Origin: Alnus glutinosa
Taxonomy: Eukaryota; Streptophyta; Magnoliopsida; Fagales; Betulaceae
Assembly: GCF_958979055.1 (NCBI RefSeq)
Contig: NC_084896.1
Location: forward strand, 5,584,501-5,648,500
Length of the DNA stretch: 64,000 bases
Direction: 5' to 3'
Positions 44,072-57,086 of the stretch are shown one piece after another (position 1 is the stretch's first letter; each line of letters starts with the position of its first letter). The translations under genes and the position numbers were made by a program. The notes under the pieces are model-generated. The model ran no database searches and was not told where the DNA came from. It was given only the letters and a program-made list of their open reading frames with translations.

Positions 44072-46808
44072 TACTTTGATTATAACACCATATAACAAAG
44101 GCTTTGTGTTAGATCTACGACAAGTAAGATTAGAAACTATATTTTTATTTTATAATTATCTCACAATATTAAAGAGTCAGTTTCAACCAAAGTTCTTTTT
44201 TTTCTTTTTTTCTTTTTTGAAAATATTTCAACTAATCTTTAAATTTGTGAGAAAGTTAGAAAATAAAAATAAAATTTTTAGATTTATAAGGATGAATATA
44301 TAAAAGAACGGAACCACCAAAAAATTGGTCGGGCCAAAGCATGATCTAGGGGTCAAGAGGTCCTGTCTATTAAGAAAAAGATTATCAATTTGCAAGAACC
44401 GAAATTGGAAGGAATAAAGACAAATATGACAAAAAGAAAAAGGATGTTTTCCAGCTTCAAATTTGACTATAGAAGCTTAACTTCAGGCGTAAATTGAGTT
44501 GGAAATTAATACTACTGATTCCATACAGACCTCATATGATCCAGATCGCTTGCCTTGTTTTGTTCTATAGGAAATATTTATTCAAAAAACAAAAATTATT
44601 CAGGAAAGAATATTAAATTTTGAATCTATAGATTTCCATCCTAACAATTTAATTTAAAAAGGAACGATGAACCGATGGGTTTGATTCGATAATTGGCCAA
44701 AGAGAGTGGTCGAACAACCTTCAAGGCCCTTGAAGGTGGTTCAACCACCCTAAAACAAATCGTTGTGGGTGGCCAAATCACTCCAATTATTAGGTTTTTA
44801 ATAATTCAACCAACCGTCGGTAGTTTTTAATATAATTATTAGTCGAGTTTGTTTTAAAACCTCAGTTTTCTCCCACTTCTATAAGCCTAATGACTTATGA
44901 TTTTCATATGGCCCAGAGTCTTTTCCATTATTCTTCTATAGGTTCTAAACACCATTTAGCCTAAACAATTTAATTCCTCTTCTTGCTTTTCATCAACCAA
45001 AAAATTCTTCGGCTTACAGAGTTCTAGGTTGCTACAGACAAGATTTGTTTGTATAGGTAATTCTTGTAGAAGAAAGAGATTCTAGAACATTTTTCGTCAA
45101 ATCGAAATTATTCTCGATTTGACGAAAAAAAGGTTCTTTAATTTCGACAAATGGTTTTCGTTTTTAAATTTTGTAAACCATTTTTCGAGTTTGATCTTCT
45201 TATTTTCAAACCATCGAATCACAGCCGGAAGTAGCCAACCATTTTTATTCGTCGCTCATTTTTCGTACGAGCTGAACACCGAACAATATTTTCAAAAAAA
45301 TCGTTGAAAATATTTTACGCTGAAATAAACAAAACATTAACCAGCTGAATGAACCCAACCAATCTAATTTTGTATGAAAGTATACAAATAAAAAGATAGA
45401 AATAATTCAATTTTTACATTAATAACTCAAATTTCTCGAAACGATCCCTAGTTTTAAATTTTCTTTTTAATAAAAGTCTCGAGTTTACATAATTTTTCAA
45501 TCAGTCATTCTATTATATTTTTTGTCAATTTCTTAATAGAAGTGATGTGAAATCTAAATTCTACCCTGAATTTTTTTTTTTTCACTTAAAAATAAAAAAT
45601 AAAAAAAGGTGGCCTTGAGGGGTTTTTGACCCTCAACCCCCATTTATTTTTTTTATTTTTTTCTGTTTGTTTTAATCGTTTAAAAGTATAATTGACATTT
45701 CACATGATTTTTGTTAGGAAACTAAAAGAAAATATGATGAAATGATGTAATTAAAAAATGGGTTAAATCTGGGACTATTTACGAAAAAAAAAAATGGAAA
45801 TGGGTCAAAACTCAGGATCGTAAATTATATTTTTTCCTAAATTTTTATTCAAATTTAAGGCTTGTTTAAACTTTAAAGTGAGAACGAGGCAGGCCTGGGC
45901 TAAACTTGATGGACTTTTTGGTTGCGTTTGGGTCAAAAAATCTAAACCCATTAGACGAGAGAGGTGGACCATCTCAGCCAATAAATCCAAGAGACTATGC
46001 TTTTAGTGGGAAGAATGTACATGTAAGGATTGACCAAGAGTTCATTCTTTTAGGATTGGTCCAAGAAGAACAGGTCCTTCCCTAAAATTAGACCAAAAGA
46101 TTTTATTTTATTTTATTTTTTTAAAAAAAAAAAAAAAAAAAAAACTTCACTTATGATTTCTGATCTTTTATTAGTTTTATAAGAAGGTACCCAAACTTTA
46201 AAAAGTGTCAATTTAGGGTATTCATCTTTCAATTTTTTTTTTCAATTTCAACCCTCCGATATATATAATTTCCCGTTAAATCCTACCAAAATTTCCAAAA
46301 TACCCAAACACAAAACACATTTAAAATTTTGGATTTGACTTTTATTTTTTTTCTTTTCAAAACAAAACATTAACAAATAACTCAAGCGCAAAACACTCTT
46401 AAAACACAAAAATTATTTTAACCTCTATGTTACATCCAAAAAAGAGTAGTCATGCTCTCCTGAAACAACCAATTGTGTCAATGCCTCCCCCCCTAAACAA
46501 TCAAAAAATGTCAATGTGCCCCCCAAATTTACTTTTTAGTTTTTTTACAAATTTATAAGGATATTTTTGTCTGATTGAAAAAAAATTTAGGGTCTTTTTG
46601 TCTTTTTGGTAGTCTTGGGGGATATTGATTTTTTTTTTTAATAGTTTACGGGGACATTGAAATGTACAATTGATAGTTTTGAGAAAAATTGACAATGAAA
46701 TTGTTGTTTAAGGGGGTACGTGTGCTTTTCTGAATTTTTTTCTTTTTCTTTTTTGCAAGTAAATGAGCTGCAATGATATTCCTTTTATTATCGAAGTTGG
46801 GATTTGAA
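44072..46808. other. Intergenic with element fragments
   Basis: No supported gene. It includes a GGTGGTC/GACCACC-rich patch (44690-44790), a perfect hairpin (45090-45129) and a partial left arm of MITE family C (about 46141-46300). Confidence 0.5.
45090..45129. repeat. Perfect 16-bp inverted repeat, 8-base loop
   Basis: TTTTTCGTCAAATCGA (45090-45105) and its exact complement (45114-45129) surround AATTATTC. It probably belongs to an unidentified element with TTTCG-type arms that also appears near 39030-39130. Confidence 0.8.
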
Positions 46809-47043
46809 GGATAGAAATTTCCTATAAACCAATTTGTAGGAAATTTCATACAACTCACATATGAGATTGACATATGTCCTTTAAACATGTGAGATGCACT
46901 CTTTTTTTTTATTATTAATACTAGTAATTCTCACATGCTATTAAAACAACATGTGTTTCTCACGTGTTTAAAGGATACATATCAATCTCATATGTGGGTT
47001 GTATGAAATTTCTTATAAACCGATTTGTAAGAAATTTATGTCC
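46809..47043. mobile_element. MITE family B, 235 bp
   Basis: Inverted arms of about 74 bp (GGATAGAAATTTCCTATAAA... and the complement GGACATAAATTTCTTACAAA...) share CATATGAGATTGA and GTCCTTT. A target duplication is suggested by ATTTGAA on both sides but is offset by two bases. Relatives lie at 27010 and 59287. Confidence 0.75.
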
Positions 47044-47307
47044 AAATTTGAATTTGGAGCTCATATTATTCACTGCATGATGATTGAAACTACAAGTCAC
47101 CACCATTTGAACTAAAGTTAAGACACACAATAAAGCCAAGTCTAGAAGATGTTGCAATTATTAATGCTATGCCCGATTTATTACATAGACCCTCCACTAT
47201 TTGAACTAAAGTTTTGTTTGTGATTGAATCAGAAAAGAGAGTACTCAAGAAACAACACACTACAGCTGTGAATGACGAATCATGAATGTTTTCCAAATAC
47301 AAAAAGA

Positions 47308-47424
47308 CTTTTCACTATTTGAACTGATGTTCACAAAGCCTTTTTTCACTATTCCAACGAAAGTTTACACAGACTTTTCACTATTTGAACTGATGTTCAC
47401 AAAGGCTTTTCACTGTTGGAACTA
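47308..47424. repeat. ~32-bp tandem repeat
   Basis: Three and a half units of CTTTTCACTATTTGAACTGA followed by TGTTCACAAAGG, with variants (GTTTACACAGAC, CTGTTGGAACTAAAGC). Related single motifs (CACTATTTGAACTAAAGTTT) lie at 47192-47212. Confidence 0.8.
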
Positions 47425-50347
47425 AAGCTTGTGGGGATTGAAGCTGCTGCTGCAGAGAGTAACTATTGGGTTTTAAATGGTGATCAGGTGTACGGTGAAA
47501 GAAGGGAGAAGATGTGTTGTCAGTTTGAGAGTAAGGGGGGAAATGCCAGAAGACATGCATCGATCTTTTACATCAGTAGGAGTACTGAGTTATCAGCAAC
47601 ATTCTTCAACCAGTCTCTGCCATTCTTCTCCTTCTTCTTCTCCTTCTCCTTCTTCTACTATTTCAGCATCACCTCCCATGGGAGTTGTTAACAGAATCGT
47701 ACTCATTGACAAGTTATGAGGGAAAAGCTAGCTCCATCACTCATTCGATCACCATGGTTTTAGTTTTATAAATTCTTCAGACTTCTCAAGCTAGAGATGG
47801 CTGTTAACCTGTACAGTTCATATGTTCTCCTTGAGTAGATATCCTGGCCTTCTTCAACAGTTATCTGGTCTCCAGCAATATTGCTTTAAAACCTCTATAT
47901 ATTCTGTGTATTTTTAACTAATATGAGACAAAAATCACGTCCATAGCTTGTATTTTTCTTATCTAAAACACATATTTTTCTTTTTGATTAGGTTACAATA
48001 GTTTATGTATTTTTATTTATTTTTTAATCATTTCCCTCTCTTCTGTCTTGTTGGTTTAAGAGAACAATAAAAAATATATATATAGAGGAATAATATTTAA
48101 AGAAAAAGAAAATCTATTTGAGCTTGTATTATTTAAAATGAATATTAATATTGCTGGAGATGCTCTTACTCGTTAGTGAAAAAAACCGTAAAGTGAGATG
48201 AGATATCTGCAGACGATCTCGGAACATCTTAGAATGAGTTTTGGAATCTAACATAAAGCTCTCAAGAAGTTCATTGGAAGCTTTTGAAAATGCAGAGTGA
48301 AATTCTTCAAAGGTTGAAGAAACCTGTTACGATCTTAAGTATCTCACATAGTTTAAGTACAATCTTAACAATCACATGCATATAATTAAGCTCTTGAATA
48401 CTCTTTCCTTGCAAGCCGGTTTTCAAGGATAAATTCTACTTAAAATTTGTATCGAAACTTGGATTGCACTAGTTATGATTTTCCTTGCTCGTAAGCAAAT
48501 TACTTGCAATGTTAATGCTCGCGGTTTACCTAGCTAGGAGTTTTAACCATCTTTTCCATGCTATTTCTTCTGTTTCCTCCGACCTAGTTTATAAAACTAC
48601 ATCAATCTGTCTAAAATGTAAGCGATTATTAGTCCAAGGTAATTTAGAGAAAAACTTTTTAACGCCCATCCGATTCCCCTTTATGCTAAACTAATTAAGA
48701 ATTAAAAGTTATCAGTACCATGGTCCCCCATTCTTACAGTTAGAACAACCAGCCTTCTCTCGCAGTTTGACCTATAATTATCAGAGTGTCGTGGGACAAA
48801 GCCTTCAAGGGCGGCACTTCATGAATCATCATTGCCCTTTGCAAACGGGAATGGACCAACTCTGAGAAGACCACAAGAACAAAAGGCAGGCACCTAACTG
48901 CACCGGTCCCCAACCTGGTCACATTGTCCAAAAACCTGGACCCTTGGCATTCTGCTTTTGGTAACCCATTCTAGAGCTTTTATGGACCAGGCAGAGATCG
49001 AGGATGGTACACAAACACCATGGATGGCTCCTTATCCCGAGGGCCAGTGTGCCCCCCACATGTTCAAGGCCAACAGAATGCCAAGTTGCCCATTTTACAT
49101 GTAGCTTATCTATTTCACGCAAACGATATTCACGACAGCTTTTTTTATTGACACGGATTCAATAGTAGTCATTCGATCGACTACAAAGTCTCAACCCATT
49201 CGATCTCGTACTCGACGAGTTGGGTTTGAGCTCATATTCGACATGAAACTTGGCTCACCCTTAAAGACCGGCTTGTAAGAGTTAATATACAAATGATTAA
49301 GCTCAATATCATGTGTGAAACATAAAGGAGAAAGCAGAAGAAAAAAATGAACCAAACCAAGCAAGCTCCATTATGTACTAGTGTTTTAAGGCCCATGTCA
49401 AGAGATTTACAAAGCGAGGGTTTATCTCTAAGTGCTAGTCAAACAGTATCAGGCCCAAAGTTCAATTTTGAAAACTTTGGAATTTTTTAATGGACATAAT
49501 CTTTTAATTAAACTATGCAATTATTTCATTAAACTGATCGATAGGATCAGTATCTAGATGATCGAGCAATGCATTAAAATAATGCCTTTTAATCGTATCA
49601 ACCACTTGCATCCTATTACTTAGCACGAACCATCATTAAAAAATGTTAAACAAGCAGCTAACATATATTAATTCATCATGAAGAACAGCTAAACAAATAG
49701 CTAATAAACATTAATGTCTGTGCAGGCTGCTAATCAAGGTGAATCAAAAAGGCTCCAAAAGTTCCAAATGAACACCTAAACAAATCAACCATTTTCATAC
49801 TACTTTCAAATAACAATTTGTCTGTTTTGAAAAAAATTCTTTGTTCAATCATCACCCGTTACTTGAGAAATACTACTCGAATTTCCTCTTCTACACTCCC
49901 AAATACTTGCTCCCTAACGATATAGTTGCAAAAAGAGAATAAACAGAAAGAATTAAAAAAACGTTGTAATGAAAAACTGATGTGAGAACTACCATATTAA
50001 AAAGTAAACACTTGAAATGTAAAAGAGTGAATTCGTGTAATGTAGCGTCTCTCCTATTATTTAATTAATGCCAAAACGAAAGCCAACCATTTATGATTAA
50101 CATACCTAATAGAGAGCATCCACATCGGATCCTTCAAACAAGCTTAAACTATTCAAATTTTGAACTATAACTTAAAACCACCCGACAATGGGTTCTTTTT
50201 CATTCTTCATTTTAAAGAAAATGCTTAAGGGTTCATATTAGATCTATAGATCCTTCTTTCATTTTATTCATTTCTCTTCAAGTCCAATAAAAAAAACTTT
50301 CATACTCCTCTCATTTCAAAAGTTAAGAATATTTTAATGAAATAGAG

Positions 50348-50384
<37 letters not shown>

Positions 50385-51544
50385 GAATGGAATGTAGAAA
50401 ATATATTTTAAAAGTAACTCTTAAAAAATTTTTAGGAAAATTTATAAAGAAGCAAATTATGAAGGCTGTTTAGAATTGAAACGGTATAAAAAGCATCACA
50501 TCATAACAAAAACTCAAAATCATCTCAACCACTTGAAATGTCTAAAAAGATGTTTTTAAAAGCCAAAAAGAGTATTTGAAAATTTGTCAAACAATCTCCT
50601 TTCTTTCAAACTCCAAAGTCCCATCCCAAGGGAGGGCAGGGCTCATCTTTACCTATGCAAAGCTTTATCCCACAAATCACCCAGTCAATGCAGACAAGCC
50701 TATTGTCATTTCAAATACAGGGAGGGTGGGGGTTCTTCTTGAAACCCCTTGCTGGTTCCTGGTGCCATGATTGGTCAGTATTTTTCGTTTTCAGCCCTCA
50801 TAGTCATACCTCCCCCCATCACTCTCTCTCTCTCTCTCTCTCTCTACAGTGCTTTATCAGAGACACCAGAAAAAGCCTCCGGCTACAGTTCAAAATCCCT
50901 GTCCCTGCAAAATGAGCTGTACGTACTAGCCTTTCATCCCTCATCAGGAGCAACCCAACAAATTAAACACAAGGATGGAAAAGAAAAGGCTCCACACGTC
51001 CACCAAATATAGGCCTCATCCAACGTAAAATCCCAACCACAAACGAAGAAAAATATATAAATCATCACACCTCCACAACAGTACCTTAAAAACTGGCAGA
51101 GCCAAAAAGAGAATTATAACACGCCACAGTAAGGCATGCATGCTCTTGAGCAAAGAAACGGAGAGAATAAAGCTGCAGGCTAGTTTTTGGATGTTACTTC
51201 TTGTTCTTTCTATATAATCCTTTTGTACATAATTCGAGGTTCAAAATACATATGCTTAAACACCCAACTAATTAAATACCCAAGATAGGCCCTTCCTTTC
51301 TTCCCACCACACATACAAAAAAGACCCAAAATTCTTTTGGTCAACGTTTTTTTCCCCATTACCCTTTTTTTTTTTCTTTTTCTTTTTTCCTTGTGGTGGG
51401 TTGCATCTCCCTTTAGTCAATTGAACCCTACCATTCCATTATGGCATGGTTGGTATATGACCCAAAAACTTAGCAAAAGCAAGAGACTAAAGCACCTTTT
51501 TCCCCAAACTTTTTTTTTCCTTCTTTCTTTTCACATGTCTCTCT
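47425..51544. other. Long intergenic region, 3' of the LOG gene
   Basis: Frames at 47416-47691, 48740-48931 (minus) and 48919-49122 (minus) were examined; none shows a recognisable domain or splice context. Microsatellites: (TA)n at 50351-50380 and (TC)n at 50821-50846. The part nearest 51544 is expected to hold the LOG 3' untranslated region. Confidence 0.45.
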
Positions 51545-53043
51545 TTATAGAGCGATCTCAGTCTGCAAAGTAGTGGCATTGAACCCCACCTGTTGTTGCT
51601 GCTGTTGTTGTGGTTGCTCAACCTCCCACCTTGCCTTTGCTATGACTCCATCATGCACAGGCACGTACTCCTAATCAAAACAAAACAGTGTCATCATTTA
51701 CAACCCAACAACACTCATAAGAACCTTACATCTAGATAGTAATCAGAGAAAGATTCCTTCTCTAAACCCAGATTGTCTTTTCCATATATATGAGATTTCA
51801 AAATTGGAAGACCCCAACAAACAAAACTGGCCCACCTCAAGTTTTTGAACAAGCTCTTTAGCATTAGGAGCAGACACTATGATGTGGCGCTGGGATGGCT
51901 TGATGAACCCATCATCCACGGCTTTGTCAATGAAAGTGAGAAGGTAGTTGTAGTACCCATCAACATTCAACAGACCAACCTTCAAAGTTCAAAACTCGAG
52001 GAAAATTAGGGTTTGGTGGGGAAAAAACTAAAGGACCCAACAAGTTTTATGAGTATTTGGGTATATGCTTACAGGCTTGTCATGAATACCCAGTTGAGCC
52101 CAAGTGATGACCTCCAACAGCTCTTCCAAAGTTCCATACCCACCTGAAACCAAGGTATAAGTGACAGAAAATTCCATTGATTTTTTGGGGAACAAAAAGG
52201 GTAAAGTGTATGTCTGTATAATATTAGTAGTATCTCTTGGAGAGAGAGAGAGAGAGATGGGACCTGGTAGGGCAATAAAACAATCAGAATGGCGGGCCAT
52301 TTCAGCCTTTCTTTCGTGCATGTCGGCTACTGGCCTTACCTCCCCAACAGTTTCACCCGTTAACTGTGGCTCCACCAGACACACAAGCATTCTCAGAGAC
52401 TCGATGAACCAAAAAGGTCTAAACTTTAAACCAATACTATAAACATACAAGCATTTTCACATACACAAAGAAGCCTAATTAAAATGAACCGGTACAATGA
52501 AAAAGAAAAACCCTGAACAAAATCCAAAAGCCAAACACAACCCAAGTGAGATCACTCACCTCTTTACACATTAGAGTCCTGGGGATGATCCTGTGAAACA
52601 AAAACCAAAAGAGAAAATTGTGTAAGCCATGTGGAAAGAGAAAAAAAGACAAAAAAAATTTGATACATTTTAAGAAGATGACACAATTTGGTTCGTAGTT
52701 GTACATACCCAAGAACTTTTCCCCCACCACGATGCACAGCTTGTGAAACCAGACCCATGAGCCCAATACTCCCACCTCCATACACAAGCTCCAGCCTCCT
52801 TGACACCTTCACATTATCTCCAAAAACATGTCAAAAAGAGGTACAGACGAAAGAGAAAATTAATGCAAAATCAGTGACAGAAGCGGGTAAAACTCAGTTT
52901 CATGAATCATTATGGAATAAATCAAGTACCAGCTCTTGGGCCAACTCAATGGCAGCATCTCTATAGCAATTTCTCTTCCCAGTACTGCTGCCACAGAAAA
53001 CACAAACCCTCTTGAATCTTGAACTCACGAGTTTCCCTTCCAT
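51545..53043 (-). CDS. LOG: LOG family cytokinin riboside 5'-monophosphate phosphoribohydrolase
   Basis: Minus strand, seven exons (53043-52930, 52806-52709, 52590-52560, 52363-52264, 52143-52073, 51979-51836, 51670-51545), all GT-AG and in phase, encode about 227 aa. The enzyme removes ribose 5'-phosphate from cytokinin nucleotides, releasing active free bases in one step, usually in the cytosol and nucleus. Family marks seen are [13 protein letters not shown] near the N-terminus, [23 protein letters not shown], and [12 protein letters not shown] with the catalytic Glu. The seven-exon layout, with one 31-bp exon, is usual for plant LOG genes. The start [10 protein letters not shown] was chosen over an upstream in-frame ATG (53097) because LOG proteins begin shortly before the FCGSS strand. 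The C-terminal tail has a run of seven Gln before [14 protein letters not shown]. Which LOG paralogue it is cannot be decided. Confidence 0.95.
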
Positions 53044-54517
53044 TTCCCTCCTCAGGATTCTCACTTTTGAGTTTTTGGTTTGCAGGCACAAGAACAAGAG
53101 TAAATGATGAAGATAGAGGAAGCTTCAACAACAAAAGAGTACCGAGTGAAATGGAACAGCCACTATACATAGACTCCAAAATAATATTATTAAAAAGGAA
53201 TAGACTTTACAGAAATCCAAAACTCAAAAACAAAAAAGAAAAAGAAAAAAATATATATATATGTAGAAAAAGCGTACTGCGAATGGATAGGATGAAGTAA
53301 GACAAAAAGGCAAAGCATAGAGAGACAGTAGTATAGGGAGCCCGTACACCATTGCCACCCCCCCCCCCTTGGCACACACGTGGCTTCACAGAGTGGCAGA
53401 ACACGGTGGTTTCGTCCTCATCTCGGTACCCTTAGCGTTCTCATTAAACCATACGAATTTACAAGAATTTTTCTCATACTCGAAGACCTCCATCGTGTCT
53501 TTCTCACTCGATCTGTCTCGTATTTAATGCACGCAATCATAACTTGATGGCTAAAACACGTGCAGAGAGCCTCCCTGCATCAAATCAAGATTAACAACAC
53601 CATAATATTAATCATATAAATAGAAATAAATAAAAAATAAATAAATTGAAGTTATTCCTCAGTGTAACTCGTCTTTTGTGTTCCGTACTGCAATTTGCCA
53701 TTCCCATGTAAAACCCAGAAACCAAAAAGCCTATCTATCTTCATACTGGGAGTAGCTTTTAGCTTTTTGTCCACAAGAAATCCCTCTGTAAAAGAAAAAC
53801 AAAAATGCCCGCCATTTTTCTACAGCTGTATTGTAAGGAGAGCTTCCATATCCGGCATTTCAGGGGACTGCAAGAACAGAAAGTTGAAGAGTCTTGTTCA
53901 CCAAATTGTTTAATGCTACCACAAAATTCAAAATTTATTTTTGCGTCTTTATAGAGTCATTAGCATAACAGCACGTAGTAATATTAATTCAGCAAAAAAA
54001 TTAAAATTAAAAATAAATAATAGCATATTATTAACTTGCAGTAGCTTTAAATGTTATCTACAACATTTACGTCATCATAATAAAGACTATCATAATTACC
54101 ATCTTCATGCTGATCTTACATTGGTCGTTTGTACCTACATGGTTAGTTCTCTTTCTTGGAACAGAATCCTCTGTTAAAATAGAGAATAATTATTTTATGA
54201 TATATATTAAATTATAAAAATAAAATGAATAAAAGATGTGTCAATATTAAATCGTAACGGCCAAACAAAGAGTATCCGTTTCAACTTGTATTGTCACGCT
54301 ATTTAAAATTTTCTTAAAAACTCTTTGAATTTTTAATGCTATTAGCTTACTAACAACTATGTAATAGGTGATTAAGAGATATAAAATAGTGGTTAGCTAA
54401 AATTTAGTTTAACTGATTTGAAATAATATTTAAATAGTATAGATAAATGATAAGAAATTGTAAATTGTATTTGATTAGAGAAAATGCTCTTAAAGTTTTT
54501 TTTTTTTTTTTTTTTGT
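53044..54517. other. Upstream region of the LOG gene
   Basis: 5' untranslated and promoter DNA. A minus-strand TATATATATATTTTT at about 53249-53263 is a candidate TATA region. A C-run lies at 53358-53368. No other gene seen. Confidence 0.4.
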
Positions 54518-55070
54518 GAAAAACTTCATTTAAATTTAAGAGAAATGATTCTTTACCACCTAAATATACAACTTTTCACCACCTTGTCTATGTAGCAAGG
54601 TGGTCCCCTACTTTATTTTATTTTTTAAAAATAAAAAAACTCTAAAGTTAGTAGGAGTCCACCTTGCCACATAGACAAGGTGGTGAAAAGTTGTATATTT
54701 AGATGGTAGTGAATCATTACTCTAAATTTAATGTATCACTTATAAAAATAAATAAATAAATTTAGTGCATCAAACTTTCAATTTTTTATATTCTCACCCT
54801 TTCCCATTAGACAATCAAATTGAGAAATGACCCACGTACCCTTGTAAATTTTATAAAATTATAAAATTACTCTTAAATTCCAATTAAATTTTTTAAATGA
54901 AAGTAAAACACATGGTATTTGATAATTTTTCACCTCTTCTGTTATCATTATCTATAAAATCCTAATTAATAGAATGGTAAGATTATAAAAATAAAAAAAA
55001 TTTAATACATTAAATTTGGAGTTTTTAAACTCCTGGAGAATGATTGCAAAAGCATAAACTGTTCTTAAAA
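54518..55070. mobile_element. MITE family C copy split by a MULE-type MITE
   Basis: The left edge GAAAAACTTCATTTAA and the later segments TTAGTGCATCAAACTTTCAATTTTTTATA, TAATAGAATGGTAAGATT and GGAGTTTTTAAACTC correspond to both arms of 27359-27751. A 183-bp MITE sits near its left end. The right limit is approximate. Confidence 0.55.
54540..54722. mobile_element. MULE-type MITE, 183 bp, 9-bp TSD
   Basis: Inverted arms of about 65 bp (GAGAAATGATTCTTTACCAC... and complement GAGTAATGATTCACTACCAT...). Identical 9-bp flanks TAAATTTAA lie at 54531-54539 and 54723-54731. Its ends match the elements at 22125 and 27130. Confidence 0.87.
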
Positions 55071-56467
55071 ATAAATAAATTAATTAAATTAAATTAAATT
55101 TTTTTATGTTAAAGTAAAAGTTTTCTATTGGATTCACTTTGGTAAAAAGATTGCAGCGCCGCCCATCTAAATTACGTTTTGTTATTAAAGGCAGAAGCTA
55201 TACAGTAAAATAGTAATTAAGAGTTTTTATAGAAGAGGAATTCCAACGAAAGTGACTTGCAAGTAACCATCAATTTTGGGGCTAGGAATTGGGATTTGAA
55301 GTGGCGCCCACACGGTACCTCGCCGCTGCAAGCCACGATTTCCTATTGGAGGATGGTTGGGGATGGCATGGGACCCACCCCAGTTTTCCCAAGAGCTCTC
55401 TCTCTGCTTCTTCCCTGGGTGGGCTCCACTCCGGCCACATACATGCGCCTTTCTAAGTTTCTTTCATATTTAATGCGTCCCCACCCCTCCACTTCCTTTA
55501 TACCCTGTAGCTTCGATTGTCCACGTGTCACCCATCCGGCCGAAGTAGCAGTTATTGATGAGATAACTAAAGATTCAGGTAGCACCCCCCCCCCCCCCCC
55601 CCCCCCGGCGTAAATGAATGTTTCCTTGAGGTTTTCTGTGGGAGAATGAATGTCTCGTGGTCATTCTTATTAAAAAAAAAAAAAAAAAATCTCTAATCTT
55701 AAATTTCATTAATATTTCCATTAATTATTACGTTTTTTATCCTCGTATTTTACAATACAACTGTACAAGTACAAGTAACTGTTTTTTTTATTCTTTTTAG
55801 TACATGATTTGGACAGAAGTGATATTAAGAGTTTGAAAGGAACCATCAAAATAATTGACGAATTTCATTAGGATAACATGGTATTGTTAATAAAATAATA
55901 AATATATAAAATATATAAAAAAAAAAAAAAGAGAGTAATATATATAGAAGTAAATGAAAAGGCAATGGAAGAGAAAGAGAGGGAGGTGATTAATATATAT
56001 ATATATATATATATAGAAGTAGCATCCCAAGGGTTTACGTACAGCTTTGAAAAGGTACGAAGAGAAGCATTGCTACACGGCAACCGTGGGATACATGGTG
56101 TAGGTTGAGGTGAAAAGGCATTGTGACCAATCAAGATGGCCGCTGGCCGGAGAGGCCACAATCAGATGACGAGACCACAGTGAAGGGTGTAAATGCCCCC
56201 GACGGAAAATGTGCAGATGAGTTGAAAGAGATGGCAATGTGCGTAAAGTGGTGCGGCGCGCGCAATGATTTTCCTGCGCCGTCCCCATATTTATCATTGT
56301 ACCTCTCTCTCTCTGCTCAATTTAATTCCCCTTCGTTATCCTCTGCTCACCTTTTTTGGAAAATCCTATTCCTACCTATCCTCTCTTCCACTCTCCATCA
56401 CCCAAAATGCTCCCTATCATTCTACTCACTCACCCTTCCTACCCTCCTTTCCCCATAAGTATTGGTA
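55071..56467. other. Intergenic
   Basis: No supported gene. It contains a (C)22 run at 55585-55606, A-runs near 55672-55689 and a (TA)n tract near 55995-56014. Confidence 0.5.
55585..55606. repeat. (C)22 homopolymer
   Basis: Uninterrupted C-run; the exact length may be a sequencing approximation. Confidence 0.9.
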
Positions 56468-57086
56468 TTTTTTTTTTTTTTTTTTTTTTTTTTTATAGAT
56501 ACTTTGAAGGAAACAAGCAACAGGGAAAAAAAAATATTAGAACTAGGTAAAAAGAAGCCTACCACCTCTCAAGAAAGAGAGGGAGTCTTTGCCACTTACA
56601 ATAGGAATTGAAGGTAAAGGAGAAAGATAAGTAAAAATGCTACCAGAAAAGGATCTGGTTGCTGCCCAATGTGCCACATAATGGGTACATAAGTTAGGAC
56701 TTCTTGAAATTTTTGTAGCTTTTCAAGAGGAAGAGGCTAGATGGATCCAATCATTTTCAAAATAAGGGATGAAATCCTCCAATCTTGAAAAACATTTGGA
56801 TGTCGGAGAGTAGAGATGACAACTTGTGAATCACCTTTCAGAATAAAGTGATCAAGGTGTAAAGAAGTTGCCAAAGAGACTGCAAACTTCGCTGCAAGGG
56901 CTTCTCCATAATTTGGATTGCATGGTGAAGAGATTTGAGAAGCCATATGGAGAATGCGACCTTCTGAATTTCTGCATATTGCAGCTTGAGCTGAGAAAGA
57001 ATCCCTAATAGTTGTATCGAAATTAATAGTCACCCAAGGTGATCTAGGAGGAATCCATGTCTCAATGAGTAATTCTTTACGCCCAT
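56468..57086 (-). mobile_element. 5'-truncated LINE with RNase H fragment
   Basis: The T-run at 56468-56494 is a minus-strand poly(A) tail. Upstream of it the minus strand (57033-56737) encodes an RNase H-like segment: VTINFDTTIRDSF, AAICRNSEGRILHMA, GEALAAKFAVSLA and LKGDSQVVISTL, the C-terminal domain of plant L1 LINEs. A stop follows, then about 240 bp of 3' sequence. 5' truncation is typical of LINE insertion. Confidence 0.75.

Noticed and set aside
47416..47719. Two overlapping plus-strand frames (91 and 80 codons) after the 32-bp repeats
   Set aside because: No recognisable domain, one frame begins inside the repeat, and both end in low-complexity Ser/Phe or Ser/Pro sequence. Not supported as a gene.
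48740..49122. Two minus-strand frames of 63-67 codons that look less AT-biased than their surroundings
   Set aside because: No family recognised, no start context or splice partners. Could be an old gene relic, but nothing supports a call.
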